From the NCBI GenBank assembly GCA_963978905.1, contig OZ022256.1:22693743-22757742 (forward strand): 64,000 bases of DNA. The letters are read 5' to 3'. Shown piece after piece: positions 26,101-36,744 of the stretch (position 1 is the first letter of the stretch; every line of letters begins with the position of its first letter). The DNA is from Trichostrongylus colubriformis. Lineage: Eukaryota; Nematoda; Chromadorea; Rhabditida; Trichostrongylidae. The notes beneath the pieces were generated by a model. It made no database searches. It was not told where the DNA came from and saw only the letters and a program-made list of their open reading frames with translations. The translations under genes and the position numbers were made by a program.

Positions 26101-29100
26101 GCTGCTCGATGAAGGTATCACAGTATCCGCCGACGTCTACGCTCGTCAATTACGAGAATTGAAGGCCAATGTCCAAAGTTCGCTACGGCGGCGGTCACAT
26201 GTCTACTTCCAGCACGACAACGTGTCTACTTCCACAGACCGCACTTCGCAAGATCGACCAAGGCCGAGCTGCTGTCGTACAGTTGGACCGTACTTCTATA
26301 CCCACCGTACTCCCCAGACCTGGCCCTTCAGATTTCCACCTTTTCTCCCACAGCCAACGCCACCTGGACGGCCAAGACTTCAAAACTCGCGACGAGGTCA
26401 AGGCGGCACTCGGCAACTTCTTCGAGCTCCAGCTTCCGGCCTTCTGGAGCAAGGGCATCCATGATCTGCCTATACCGTGGCAGAAGGTCATCGATAAAGA
26501 TGGAGTATATTTCAAGTGAATCCCTGTTGTCGTTAAAAAGTTGTACGACAATGATTAAAATTGGTCAATTTGTCCGATTTATTATGAATCAACCTAATAG
26601 AAGGAGGAGATATCAATTTTAGCCTAAGCCTAGGGAGGGAAGGGAGTTTCGACGTCAACGCAGAGTTGATTCTCCCCCCCCCTACTTTATTTGACCCCTT
26701 CGATATTTTATAATTCCACCAACCAATCTGCACAATCAAGTGACCTATCCCGCTGGGCAATTCTACTGGTATAAGCGGTCCTACAGTCGTAACGGATATT
26801 ATTATGCTATGGTAAAAAAAACTCATGGAATTTAGGAAAAAGAGCCTAATATCCCGTTGAGAGATCATGGAGTTACTAGGAAGAATTGAAGGCAACGATG
26901 TGTAACATTCGTTTCGGCGGTCGTTTCGGATTTCTTAGATACATGGTTGTGACATTCAAAATAAATGTGATACAGCAGACCGTACCCTACCATCTTTCTG
27001 CTATGAAGAAAGCAACAAAATTGATGGGAGAGCAGGATTAAGCATGAGATGTCTTCAGAAAGGTTGCATTCTGAGTTAGAAATGGAGAGGCTGCATTTTT
27101 GATCGGAGTTTCTTCGACAACCATTATTTTAGGCAGTTTTTGAATCACTGAGAGGATTTCTAAAAAAATTAGTTCGATAACCACATCTAATACTATGTAT
27201 ATAGAATGCTATGAATATCGATTGAACAAGATTTTGGGTATAGGAACAGATTGCGTAGACCGTGGCGGTTCGTACTTCCCAATTTTCCCGGCACTTGACT
27301 TTCCAAGGGGAGCGTCAACTATCCAAATCCCTCTCGAGCATTTTAATTTCCCTCGCTCCCTGATATCAGTGGAGAATAGCGTCGGGAAAGCTCTACGTAT
27401 CTGTGTCATTTCCACAGATCCTTGTTGTTTTTCAAGTATCATAGTTAATAGCAATTTAGCTTTACCGAGTAGTGGGTACGAGAAACGAAAATGAGTCTTC
27501 AAAGCTTTTGCTTTTCATCACTGTGTGGGGTCAGGCTTGGTCGAGGAATCCTAGAGAGGGGTCGTTTCGGGTATGGAGTAGATGTGGTTGTCTGTATTTG
27601 TTAAGGTAAAGCAACGCTAGAAGATCAGGAAGTTACATAGTATTGTCAAACTTCCCAAAAAGGACCTCACAATGTTCAATGATCCTGTCATTGAAACCAT
27701 GAGTACGAACGACGCTACTGTGATGAAAATGAAACAAATTATTTCTAATATACATATAGAATGAATCATAAACATATCACAGTGAGCTTTTTCGAATTTC
27801 AATGAGAGCGCCTTTAGCGCACTTGGAGTCGGCGCAGTTTTTTCGTACACTCCTTTCAATCAAGAAACTTTCAAGCGGATCGTTTTGAATAAACTCGCTT
27901 CTATTTGAGCTGTGCGTATGCGCCTGATACTTTCCGTTTCCAAGGTCTTGTTCGCTTCCCTTCTTCCATTTACTCCCATCGCATTTCTTCGATTCTTCGC
28001 AGATTTTGCGCGGTCACGAATTCTCACCTTCCAAGGTCAAGTACCGCCTGTGAAAATGGTTTTTCTATTGCGGTACATCGCGATAACCCGCTTTTTCACG
28101 CTTCCTTTTGATGAGCGTTTTTTTGCACGGGAATAACTAAATGTTTTCTCAAACACATTAGTGCCATGCAGCTGGGCTTGAGTACTAAACAGTTCCATAG
28201 CCTTGCTTGTTCCTTGGAAATTTGTCGATAGAGATTAATTGCAGTTCGAACGAACATGAATGACGGTTCTTTCAAAATGGTCGATCCGAGCGTGGAGACC
28301 AACCTTTAATTTTATTGAGAAGTTTATTTTCAGGGAGAGGATTTCGTGACAGAATGTGTGCTGAGCGATATGGGACAATTTGCCGGTTGGGAACCAGAGA
28401 TCTTCGTCTCATTCAATCATGGAAAAGCCAACGATCGTGTCTATTTGAATGATGTATGTTTTAATAACGCATATGGTTTTCATTTCCAAATCTTCTTTCT
28501 ACCCCAAACCGGTGTAACTCTTACTTCGGTACAGACTCTTTACGAATGCATTGAAAATATTCAGAGACACTCTCAATAGGTACCTATGTATTCTGGAGTT
28601 TGGTCGGAATTCCGATGCATTAACTCTCCACCAGTCAACGCGTCCTATCGTTGAAGGAATCGTGCAAAATGAGTTTCTCTGCTATCCATACATTTATGTT
28701 GTATTTGCTTAAGGGCTGGATACAAAGTTGCACGCGAGAAAGTGAGAATCTGCCTTATGTACAGCTCCTAAAAGAGATGGACGGCAGGGCGGGACGTCCA
28801 AGTAAATGCCCGTCCCGTCGTCTGCCGCGTCAGAAACGGAGAGTGGACTGTTCACGTAACTTTCTGCTGCCACTTTGCGTCTCCTACCGCGGCGGACTGC
28901 GAGGCGGGGCATCCACTCGAACACCTTGCCCTTTTGTCCGCCACTTTGAGGAGCTGTATCTCAGTCGGATTCCCATTTTTTGTGGTCATCATTGAGCAAG
29001 TGCAACATGGGTACCATATTGGTAACAGAGGAACTCTTTTTCTCGTGAACGATTCTTTTAATTGTTCTCGATTGCGACATTCACACTCGTCGGAGAAACG

Positions 29101-32100
29101 TTCATCGTTCCCTTTTTGATTTTTTCTCTAGCAAATTTTAGTAGTAGCATGCAGACTTTCGCTCTGGAACAAGGCCTCCTGGCTACCCTACCTTTCGGAT
29201 CTCTACTTACAGTGTAGGGGCACGAGGCCTGCCCTCGCTACAAATTAAAAAATGTTAGTGTTGCAGAAACTCCATTTGCAAATGGAATTTTTAAAGTTAT
29301 GCATGACCACGGGATTCATGACATATTCATGCGTTTCAATCTCTTGATCACCCATTTTATTTTTGCCCTTAAAGTGTCCGAAAACTGGACATGAGATCGG
29401 GGAATTAAACCTTACAATATCTGTGAAATAACTCTGAATGATCTGAACCAATCGCTGAACATCCTAATCACATGAGCGCGCTCTCTGAAGTCTAGCCAAA
29501 AATGCCACTCTCAACTCCCTTGTGAAGCAATCCTGACGCGTTTTACCGAGAGTTAAATTTGGCGAATCTTCTTATGGCCACTGAAGACCATTCTAACCAT
29601 CCTTTTTCAGGATGAACATCGTCAACTAATTTCGAACATCTCGTCTCAAGTGGTTGACGGTCGCCTAGTTTGTCACTTCACGCAACAAATTGTTCCACAA
29701 ATCGACCGACGCAACGGACTCATCTGGAGCCTCGACAAGCCCTTCTATATCATGGGAGCCACCGGATCGGCACAACCAGATGGTGCGTTCACCTTATGCC
29801 GATAGAATCAGAGTTAGACTCCAAGTAGTTCAGCTATTGGCTTGACGAGTGTGGATGTGCACCTTTATGTCAGGATTTCGCACCGCATCGTGTTGCAAGC
29901 GAAGCTATCCAGGCCAGCTAAAGGCGCCGTGTTGTTGGTTCCCAAGGCGATTACAAGTCACCTGTGTATGACGCCCCTTGGATTACCGTGTAGTAGCTCT
30001 AGGGCTCAACTCTAGCGGCGCCCATGGTCGCCACACTCCGCATCGTTCGCCGCTTGTCGTGATGCGAAGTCCTGACATAAGAGTACACATTCGCCGAATG
30101 TTATTACATACTGCTCGGAGTATGGTAAGGCGGTGAATCTCAAATCTGTCAATCAAAACTCGAAAATATTCTCGATTTTATAAACTAATGTATTAAGTCT
30201 GTCAAAAAGTATCCGCCGTTTTGCATTGCCTAAGTTTGGCAGATCATGCTCTGCTCTAACACAGTTGATTATAACGAAACAAAAACCATTAGACTTAGCA
30301 CACTTTTTTAAAACTGCGATGCAACTGTCAACGGCAGACTGTCGCCGCGTTATTTCATTGATCGTTACGCACGCGATGTATTTGGATCAAAGGCGGCTAC
30401 AGTAACCCAAATAATTCGCTTATGGGGTCTGATACCGACCACAGCAGGGCACCTATGGAGGTTACGGTGGCCGCGTCCAATTATAAATGCGCGCGCACGC
30501 GGCGCAATTTTAACTGGTATGCGGCTACCGTAGCTCCAGAATTTTCCGGTCAGTGTGTTTTATTCCGGCAGTACAGGGCACCCCTTGGGTTGTTGTCGCC
30601 GCTTTACTCCATCGCACCGTCGTACGCGCGACGTACTTTCAACTGAGCGCGGTCACCGTAACTCCGTGCGCGTATCCTTCTACCGCGCTCACCGCCTGGG
30701 GGTAGATCCTGTTTTTTCTATTCGAAACATTTTTCCTTATAATATGAAAACTGTTAAAGGGCGATTTTGATATCCATGTCTTCTCAAAGCCATGTCTCCT
30801 CTGAGAGATGCTTAGGAGCTCCAAAAAGTAGTGATCCGCATTGGAGACATCTTAGATTTACAAGGAATAAAGTATTAGGTCTGTGCACAATAAATGGCCA
30901 GAACATAACTGGCCATAATTTCGCTCAGACACAAGTTTACTTGTTGAAATAAAAATCATTCGAATCTACAGAATTTCGCCAATGATCTGTTGAAGAAAAT
31001 ATGTCATCATGATCAAATTCTGGACTGCTAGAATCAATAAAGTCAAGAATGGCATTTTTACCGTGCATAATTTTTCTGCCGCAGGTTTGCATCGAGAACC
31101 TGGAAAAAGTGGTAATCCGTCAGGGATAGGTCTGGGGAATAAGCGGGGTGAGGGAGAGGCTCGATGCCTAACTGCATCATTTTTTACTGGGTGCGCAAAA
31201 CAGCGCAATCGAGACGCTCCCTGACCCCCCTTATTCCCCAGACCTATTCCTGACGGATTACCACTTTTTCCCGGTTCTCGATGCAAACCTGCGTCAGAAG
31301 GAGTTCGCCGAAACGACGCATGTTGAAAATGCCATCGTTGATAATTTTCGCAATCCAGAACTTGATCATGATGGCATATTTTCTTTACCAGATCGTTGGC
31401 AAGGTTGTGTAGATTCGAATGGTTTTTATTTTGACAAATAAAGTTGTGTCTGAGCGAAGTTATGGCGTTTTGAAAAAAGTGTTCCGTTTTGACAATTTAT
31501 TCTGCACAGACCTAATAAAACTTGCGCACCTTGCTTTATGCAGTCTTTTTTGGGTAGCTAATTTTCAGAAGTGGGAGTTTTGGTGTCACCGCGGAAATTG
31601 CTGGGACCTTCGCAGTTCAACGGAGGAGAGCGTGTTTCCTGTGCCCTCGATCGGTTTTTCTTTGAAAGGTTCGATTGCTATGTGAGGAATCGCTCGCAGA
31701 ATTTTGGTGGTCTGTCCTCACAGTTTCCCGTGACATGAACTTGCTAAGCTACCCTGCTGCTATTCATAGGGGAACATCCATCCCAAAACCAGTCATTATA
31801 TTTCTAATTAGCTGCAACGTATTTTTTGAAAGATCTTAGACGTTTTGCCCCACCACCCGAGATGGTACTTTCTTATGGCTTGAATAAACGGTTGCAATAG
31901 AGCACCCCTGAAAATCGTTTCTAGTCTTCAGATGTGAATGAAAGAGCAGGCTTTTCTCTACAAAGTTTAACACAAACAATCTGAAAAGTCGGAAAATTTA
32001 GTGCTGAAAAATCAAGGCGATATAGTCGACGTGCAAAACGGCGGAAACGTTTTGTGCGACCTAATACTTTCATGGGCTTAGCCAACCTCTACAAGGGAGA

Positions 32101-33699
32101 ACTATGAGCTACAACAAAAATGGTAGCTGAGGTGCTTCTTCCTAGCCGTCAGCTTTCCTATTTTACCAATACTTGTGGACATACGCCACAACCTCCTACT
32201 TTTTCGAAAATCTTTCAACTGTTCCAGACTATAAAGTCTCGGTGAGTTTTAAAAAAGGAAGAAAAAAGAACAAAAGTTCGGATCATCCATAGCTTTTCAA
32301 TATTTCAGAAGTTAATGCCCACGACACCAATCGCGGCTCTCACTTCTATCCCATTGTTTCGTCAGCAAGAATCAATCCGTCTGAAATAGGTGGAGCTACA
32401 GTGAGTTTAAATTTGTACTTTGTTCGAACATTTCCATGTAGGGTAATAATGTTCAATACGCCCTTGAGTAGCTCCACTTGAAAGGGGGCACCAGACTTTC
32501 TCTTTTCCAGCAAACTAGATTCTACCAATTGAAAGGTCCAAGGAAATTCCAGTCCTTCTGTTATCTATATACAGGGGGTGCCAAAAAAGTAATTTTGTCT
32601 CCTCCAATTCCAACCCCACTTTAGTCGAACTACAGCAAATTCTGTTGAGGTATTTTCATCCCCAGATTCAAAAGCAGACCTCATACTATCACTATACTCC
32701 GTGGCAGCCTTCTGCACGAGCAGGAACGAGAGCGAGGAAAGAGTGAACAAGATGTGTCACCTCAACTGGGCAAAATCCGAAATTCCGTCGCCCTCGTTCA
32801 CAATCTTGCTGTGGTCCGTTCACTCTGGGTACTGAAGGGATTCATACTGGGTGGTGTTCTTTAACACTCCGTTTTTTCCGGTAACCAGCGCCCTTCGTTT
32901 TCAAGAGCCTAAACGTGCCCTTACCACTGAAACCCCTCCGGAGGCGGATTTGCGCATGAAAATGATACTTCGGATCATAGCAGCCTTGTTCAAGCAGCAG
33001 AGGCCCTGCGACTTCCATGAACCGAAGGGCCAATCCTCAGGAAGCTTCCTACAAAAGACCTACCATGGAACGCGCCTCCACTGTTTTAAGGGGACCTTGA
33101 TACCGTGGGTGCTCTGATGCCCGACTGCGCCACTCGAAGGTTCCATATTTTTATAAAAATGAAAGTAGTGAGTCTCAGCTTGCTCCTACTTCTAGAGGAA
33201 CATTTCGGGAATATTTTGCCCCAATGCTTTCAGTTCTTCATTTCCACATTGGAACAAAAGAAATTTGTCGGTTCTCTTCGTGTTTCTGCCCAGTACTGTA
33301 TCTATTGTGGTGATTCTGAGGGCATTTAGAACCATGAGACTTCCGTGCACGATTCCTCTAGTTCAATTTTTATTTTAGTTCGATGAAGCACTGAGCACCA
33401 ACAGCGATGCTCAAGGAACGGATAGTATGGTCTCGGCAACAACGTCGACACCGTTTGTGACAAACTCTCCCATAACCACATCAGAAAGTGAAAGCTCGTC
33501 CGTTACCTCACTGGAAAACGAAAACTCATCCACGGGCTACTGGAAGAAAGAAAGCTCGTCCGTTGCTCATCCTAGTGGAGAAAGCTCAACGGTTGCCTCC
33601 TTGGAGAGTGAGAGCTCATCAATGGTTTATTCAGGAAGCGAGCGATCGCTAGCTTTTGTAGCTCTGTACTCTATCGTGATACTTCTTCGGCTACTATGA
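14087..33699 (+). CDS. Secreted/surface DOMON-domain protein, six exons, 326 residues
   Basis: Exons: 14087-14169, 24808-25000, 28334-28453, 29611-29782, 32309-32400 and 33379-33699. Every junction is GT..AG with a pyrimidine-rich acceptor, and the phases agree, giving 981 coding bases with the stop at 33697-33699. Residues 1-22 form a signal peptide ending near VTNA. Residues about 29-220 form a DOMON-type beta domain: the CGTTKAC...P..C....DC start at residues 30-47 is like ferric-chelate-reductase-type DOMON proteins, and LIFFVVGPNQLRVEM, PQQYIAIAFSND and NGLIWSLDKPFYIMG-like strands follow. DOMON domains are known to bind haem or sugars outside the cell; the ligand here is unknown. Residues 221-305 are rich in Ser, Thr and Glu, with loose ESESSS repeats. 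The last 16 or so are hydrophobic, which fits a GPI signal or a short membrane anchor. No cytochrome b561 membrane part is present. Intron 1 is 10.6 kb and full of repeats. The start is the first of two ATGs at the head of the signal peptide. The domain call is firm to moderate; the function is open. Confidence 0.85.
14480..14790 (+). repeat. Dispersed repeat R2, copy 1 (in DOMON intron 1)
   Basis: The landmarks are ggcgtcaatcaatccctt, cctgggatgcgccgcac, cagaatcgtgg, cagccgatgtacaagtcagt, gacgagtctggtacca and gcgccacctgtcactgcacc. The same order is seen at 15757-15990 and 47315-47585, and a partial copy at 61990-62190. No intact frame is shared between copies. It is a dispersed nematode repeat that I cannot name. 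Confidence 0.7.
15757..15990 (+). repeat. Dispersed repeat R2, copy 2
   Basis: It has gcgttaatcgatccctt, tatgggatgcgctgcgcatg, acagaatcgtgg, gcagccgatgtacaagtcag and gcgtcacctgtcacttta in the order of copy 1. It is shorter because of internal deletions. Confidence 0.65.
16010..16474. mobile_element. Tc1/mariner-like miniature element with 28-bp terminal inverted repeats
   Basis: The ends are CAGTAGCGCTCAAAAGTATT (extending to cggccaaa) and its exact complement ending CGCTACTG, 465 bp apart. The left flank is TA; the right flank is TT, so the TA duplication typical of the superfamily is imperfect. The inside holds no transposase, so it is a non-autonomous copy. It lies in intron 1 of the DOMON gene. 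Confidence 0.85.
17431..17474 (+). repeat. Two tandem copies of a 22-bp unit
   Basis: The unit cgatacctaggtctcacttc followed by at/aa occurs twice in direct succession. No function is evident. Confidence 0.8.
18415..19158. mobile_element. CAGGGGGTGCC-ended DNA element, copy E1 (744 bp)
   Basis: It is bounded by TA/CAGGGGGTGCCAAAAAAAA and TTTTTTTTGGCACCCCCTG/TA, which fits a TA target duplication as in Tc1/mariner elements. The whole interior matches 49491-50230 closely (ccaactacagtaaattct, ctccgtggcagcctcctgcacgagcagg, cctccggaggcggattt, ttagaggaacattttggga). No conserved frame was seen across copies, so it is probably non-autonomous. It sits in intron 1 of the DOMON gene. Confidence 0.85.
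19835..20275 (+). repeat. Dispersed repeat R1, copy 2
   Basis: Same-orientation relative of 2790-3200, inside intron 1 of the DOMON gene. The copies share the gatgctgtcgcattttcgaa and aaggtcgtccgcg blocks and the end near caggcatctcggctttc. Confidence 0.65.
20831..21510. mobile_element. Palindromic mariner-derived fold-back element, copy B
   Basis: The halves are inverted copies around about 21165. The inner part is closely similar to 3289-3964, including ccggataacccttttcggca and the two opposed PYSPDLAPSDYHLF-like transposase pieces. The outer ends differ: here the tips are gggccgcccggaaaaagtc against an aaactttttagactaccc tip, so the two elements share a core but have different termini. 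It is in intron 1 of the DOMON gene. Confidence 0.8.
23950..24052 (-). repeat. tRNA-derived SINE, copy 3
   Basis: On the minus strand: gttctggtagtgtagtggat (box A-like tagtgtagtgg), then aacatggagtgcgtgttcga (box B-like GTTCGAGTCCC), then ccgagaccgaagcttctgc and actcagcat. The tRNA-like head is the best preserved in the window, but the arms do not pair into a tRNA. Confidence 0.7.
24087..24180. mobile_element. MITE of the TAAGGCCGCGGTCATACT family, copy 2: a 94-bp palindrome
   Basis: Two 46-bp arms with a single mismatch are separated by two bases (24133-24134). The arms start TTAGGCCGCGGTCATACTTT. This copy consists of terminal repeat only, with none of the inner sequence of the other three copies. 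Confidence 0.85.
24310..24365 (-). repeat. tRNA-derived SINE tail fragment, copy 4
   Basis: The stretch ttcgccgcagcccgcgatgc...agtatgctg is the complement of the SINE 3' part. The tRNA-like head is missing. Confidence 0.5.
24484..24640 (+). repeat. tRNA-derived SINE, copy 5
   Basis: It runs head to tail: gatagtgtaatggattagc (box A-like), gcatggagtgcgtgttcga followed by gtcccgtcc (box B), cttttgcccacaactcagca, then acttgtaac and catcgcgggctgcggcaaaa. This is the fullest copy and defines the family here. It is not a functional tRNA, as the stems do not close. Confidence 0.7.
25573..26700. repeat. Older fold-back element split by a mariner insertion
   Basis: The left arm at about 25573-25670 (gggtcaaataaagtag, a G run, gcgtcgacgtttc, ttccctgcctaagcttaggc) returns inverted at about 26618-26700 (gcctaagcctagggaggga, tttcgacgtcaacgcaga, a C run, ctactttatttgacccc). 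Between the arms lies the mariner relic 25700-26597, so the mariner landed in the loop of an existing fold-back element. Confidence 0.75.
25700..26597 (+). pseudogene. Mariner transposon relic with broken transposase
   Basis: The ends are TTAGGTTGATTCATAATAAA (on to tcggacaaatg) and the exact complement, 898 bp apart. The transposase C-terminus is recognisable at 26169-26519: SDFHLFSH, QRHLDGQDFKTRDEVKAALG, FWSKGIHDLP and W.KVID.DG.YF, all typical of mariner. Upstream parts need several frame changes, so the gene is dead. It is about 0.6 kb downstream of exon 2 of the DOMON gene, in its intron 2. Confidence 0.85.
28700..29125 (+). repeat. Dispersed repeat R4, copy 1
   Basis: It shares with 36745-37160, in the same orientation, a gggcggg block, 'caagtaaatgcccgtcccgt' against 'caagcaagtgcccaccctgt', a gtcgtc(t/c)gcc block, an 'aggcggggc' block, a 'ggagctg.gtctcagt' type block and an end with 'ctcgtg(a/g)acgattc'. 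It lies in intron 3 of the DOMON gene. Confidence 0.6.
29845..30100. repeat. Fold-back element in DOMON intron 4
   Basis: The left arm (gtggatgtgcacctttatgt, then caggatttcgcaccgcatcg) returns inverted on the right (tgatgcgaagtcctgaca, then taagagtacacattcgcc). Inner blocks (ccaaggcg..., ...ggcgccc) also pair. Arms are imperfect. Confidence 0.65.
30875..31514 (+). pseudogene. Mariner transposon relic, rearranged
   Basis: The ends are ttaggtctgtgcacaataaa and an inverted ttattctgcacagacctaat. The right half encodes a mariner C-terminus (LTDYHFF, then VLDANLRQKEF, FRNPEL, LPDRWQ). The DYHFF region is also present inverted at 31085-31150, next to the direct copy at 31225-31290, so the element has folded on itself by an internal duplication. 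It is in intron 4 of the DOMON gene. Confidence 0.75.
32572..33250. mobile_element. CAGGGGGTGCC-ended DNA element, copy E2, right end lost
   Basis: It begins TA/CAGGGGGTGCCAAAAAA like E1 and E3 and follows them to about 33247, then diverges; the last 80-90 bp with the right terminal repeat are missing. It lies in the 1-kb intron 5 of the DOMON gene and fills most of it. Confidence 0.8.
33379..33699 (+). CDS. Exon 6 of the DOMON gene: Ser/Thr-rich tail and hydrophobic end
   Basis: The exon follows acceptor TATTTTAG and encodes 106 residues. The repeat unit is roughly S-L/H-E/S-x-E-S-S-S/T-V, seen about five times (for example TSESESSSVTSLENENSS). Such stalks are usually heavily O-glycosylated and hold a domain away from the membrane (family-level knowledge). 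The end, SLAFVALYSIVILLRLL, is hydrophobic with no cytoplasmic tail, preceded by small residues (YSGS) that could be a GPI attachment site. Confidence 0.8.
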   Translation, partial: FDEALSTNSDAQGTDSMVSATTSTPFVTNSPITTSESESSSVTSLENENSSTGYWKKESSSVAHPSGESSTVASLESESSSMVYSGSERSLAFVALYSIVILLRLL

Positions 33700-34824
33700 T
33701 GACCCCTTATCTTATCTAATCATAGCCTACTCTTACAAATTTATTTACTATAGCTTGAAACATTAAGTCACGAGCGAGCTTGATTGTTCTGAAATTTCAC
33801 TTTATGTACTTTTATTTCATCATTTTTTCGCAGGTGTCTCTTAGGCGAGGAATCCGGTGGCTGTTGTTAGAGGGGCGTGGTCACAATTCACTACGACAAG
33901 AACGCGTATGAACACGTGGCGTGGCACACAACGGAATACTTGAGATTTTTCGCTGTTTTCCCTTTTTGAAGCGGCATCTTTTTTCAACGAAACACTTCTT
34001 GTCGGCTCCAATTTCGAGTATGGAAGTGCTGCTTCTGCAACTTTCTTTTACCCAGATAACTGTCGTAGGGAAAATAATAGCCTTCTTTCTGAGATTGATT
34101 CCCGATTGCTTAGCATTTTGCCGAAGTGTCAGTCAGGTTACTAGGATCATTTACAAATGGTGGAAATGTTTAATTTTCAATAACCTTCGCCTCTAATTGC
34201 ATAAGTTGCGGTGTTCTGGTTTGCCTACAGGATCACACACTTTCCAAATTCTACATTCTAACCATTTTCGATGTATTTTCACGGGTACTTATTGTACATA
34301 TAAATGTTTTTCGTAGTCAGCAAAAAGATCAGTTACAAAATTATCATGGTGAATGCCTGTCGTTGTAGTAATAAATTTCTAGTTGATTCGTTCGTTATAC
34401 TTGAAAGCTCCGCTTGAGGTAAGGAGAAAATGAAAATTGAGAAATTATGCTCTGAACCAAGCATTCCATTCACCAGAGGTGATGTGAACTCCTTTTAAAA
34501 TGCTTTAAATCCCTTTGTTCCCTGTTCTCGAATTTTTCGCCGTTTTATTTCTCTCTTCCTGTTACGACTACTGATCACCTCTACTTTGATATCCCACAAG
34601 TTTTCTACACTCTGCCAAAATTACCCCTAAATGTGTCTTCAAGAAGTTCACAATCCGTAAAGAATATTGGGTTCATTTGCACCTTTGCTGCTCTCCTACA
34701 GATCGGGCAAGGGAGTGCAAACCATAGCAAGTGCATGTTCTGATGGAGCGTACTCCGAGAATCGCCCACTCAAGGAACTAGTGAGTTTCGCTACGGCTAT
34801 GGTGGGGCCTTCCGAAAGAGGTGT

Positions 34825-35165
34825 GTAAATATGTCGAAATGTCGCTTTGCGACGTCGCACTCGCGGCGCCATTAGCGCAACTTGCCGCGGTCGGTTGGGA
34901 ATCCGCTCAGGACTCAAGTGTTTGGTACCATGGAGGTCCTTCAAGAAAAAGCTCTATATCTCATCATTATCTAAAAACAATAACTTTTGTACTAAAATGG
35001 CAAAATAGTAACACTAGAAGTAAAAGAAACGATAGCATCACATGTTAATAATCCTAATTAAGAATCAAGTAATTCGGGGTAAAACTCTAAAGAGAGCGCG
35101 CAATGTACGCAATCACACGCGAATAAATCCGTGGTGCAGCGCCGCGCGTGGCTGCGCGAAAATTC
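34825..35165. repeat. Fold-back element FB1, copy 2, interrupted
   Basis: The left arm has gcgacgtcgcactcgcggcg and ttgccgcggtcggttgggaa, as in 48600-48885. The right arm (gcgcgtggctgcgcgaaaat, then tcgac) is about 170 bases further on, after unrelated A/T-rich sequence. Confidence 0.55.
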
Positions 35166-36744
35166 GACATAAGTATACACATCTTTCCGGAAGTGACCTA
35201 TGGTCAGAAACTGAGCGTGGAACGACTCATAAGTTATGGGTTTCAATTAGTCATCAGGGCTGGTGAGGTATCAGTGAGATTTGGGGAAGCTGAAAACGGA
35301 GTGCGGTGGAGAAAGTGAGGAGATCTATCACAAATCTATAAGAAACTCTTAGCGACAAAGCACCCAGTGGTAGCAATGGCCAGTCGTAGATACGTGGTAT
35401 ACCAGCAAAAGGGATGTCTTCGGGAATTGTCCTTCCGAGTTTTCTGAATCCGTCCCATGAATCAACGTTATGGATACGGATGTTACGGTGGGACGATGAC
35501 AAATATGCTTCTCTGTAAAGTCACAACACCGCAGCGAATGGTGTGACGTTAATGATCCAGATCCTCTTTTGATTCCCTATGAGCAGCATCAATATCCCCG
35601 ATCCATAACTTTTTTGTGAGCTTGCGATGCGTTTTTCCCTTTAAGGGAATAATAAAGCAAAATATGACGAAAATGAATGTTTTGATTTTCCTTTTCCGAT
35701 CCTGAGGCACTGCCACTGTGAATAGCAATAAAGATAGCTGACATACAAAGCGTGGGGTGTTGGTCAGAACACTCTCATCGGTAAGGTCATAGGAACACAC
35801 AAAAGCCACACCTCGACGCGTGCGTGCAATTTACAATAGGGGCAGCACGGCACTGGTCGCACGTGGTGACCTACCGAATGTCCTGGCCATCACCCGAATA
35901 TAATTGTGCCAACTTTCCAACTAAAGACGTCACTCAAGCAATTTCCTTGACGGGTAACTGCTCAGGGAGACGGTCTACGATATTGAGTTTGTGACCTGCC
36001 ACTCAATCTTCCAATAAATTCAAAGGCTAATTCAGGTTTTGTTTAGAAATTCCTTATACTTGAAAAATTTGCAGTCCCCACTGCCATGTCGTCGTCATCG
36101 AGCACACGCCAGGATGACATTCAGAACGAGTTTTTGAAATTTCAGGAGAAAAAAATTCGCTGAATTTTTGCACAATTAGAAACTCATGAACTAGGGATTT
36201 CGTACAGTGCAAGAAACCGAATGAAACTCCGGAAAAGGTGACATTTTCGAGCAAAAGGGGGATTGACCAGAGTTAAAAGGAAACTCAATGGTGGAGCACT
36301 TCGACGTGGAGAGCCGGTACCAAAGACAAGTTTACCAATCATAGCGACAATCAGTGCAACTGATGAAGGATGAAAGAGGATGCTCAAATTTCTTAGATTC
36401 AGGCTGGGTATTAAGACCGGTGATTCCATGGGCGAGTAGACATTGTACTGTCTGCCCTGACTATGATAAAAACTATGCAATAAGCTTCTCAGCTCCGTTG
36501 TAGAAAGAAGTGCATCGCAAATCTGGAGAGCAGAAAGGACCATTATAAAACGGCATCTGATGATTACGTGCGATCATTATCCATTTATTACAGAACCCTG
36601 ACCCACAATCCTCCGTTGGGAGCTCATTTGAGGAATCGTCAAAATAATGTTTTAATGAAATTTTGCGTCATCGATACATACAGATACCGGAGATGGCAAA
36701 TTTGGTACACGGTACACGCTGCCACGGTACACGCTTACAGTTCG

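Noticed and set aside
30183..30350. A tattaagtctgtcaaaaagt stretch resembling a mariner terminal repeat
   Set aside because: No matching inverted end or transposase fragment was found nearby, so it is not annotated as an element.
35254..36543. Three open minus-strand frames between the two convergent genes, some with hydrophobic stretches
   Set aside because: They lie in different frames, do not join by good splice sites in phase, and match no family I recognise. They may be chance or relics; RNA evidence would be needed.
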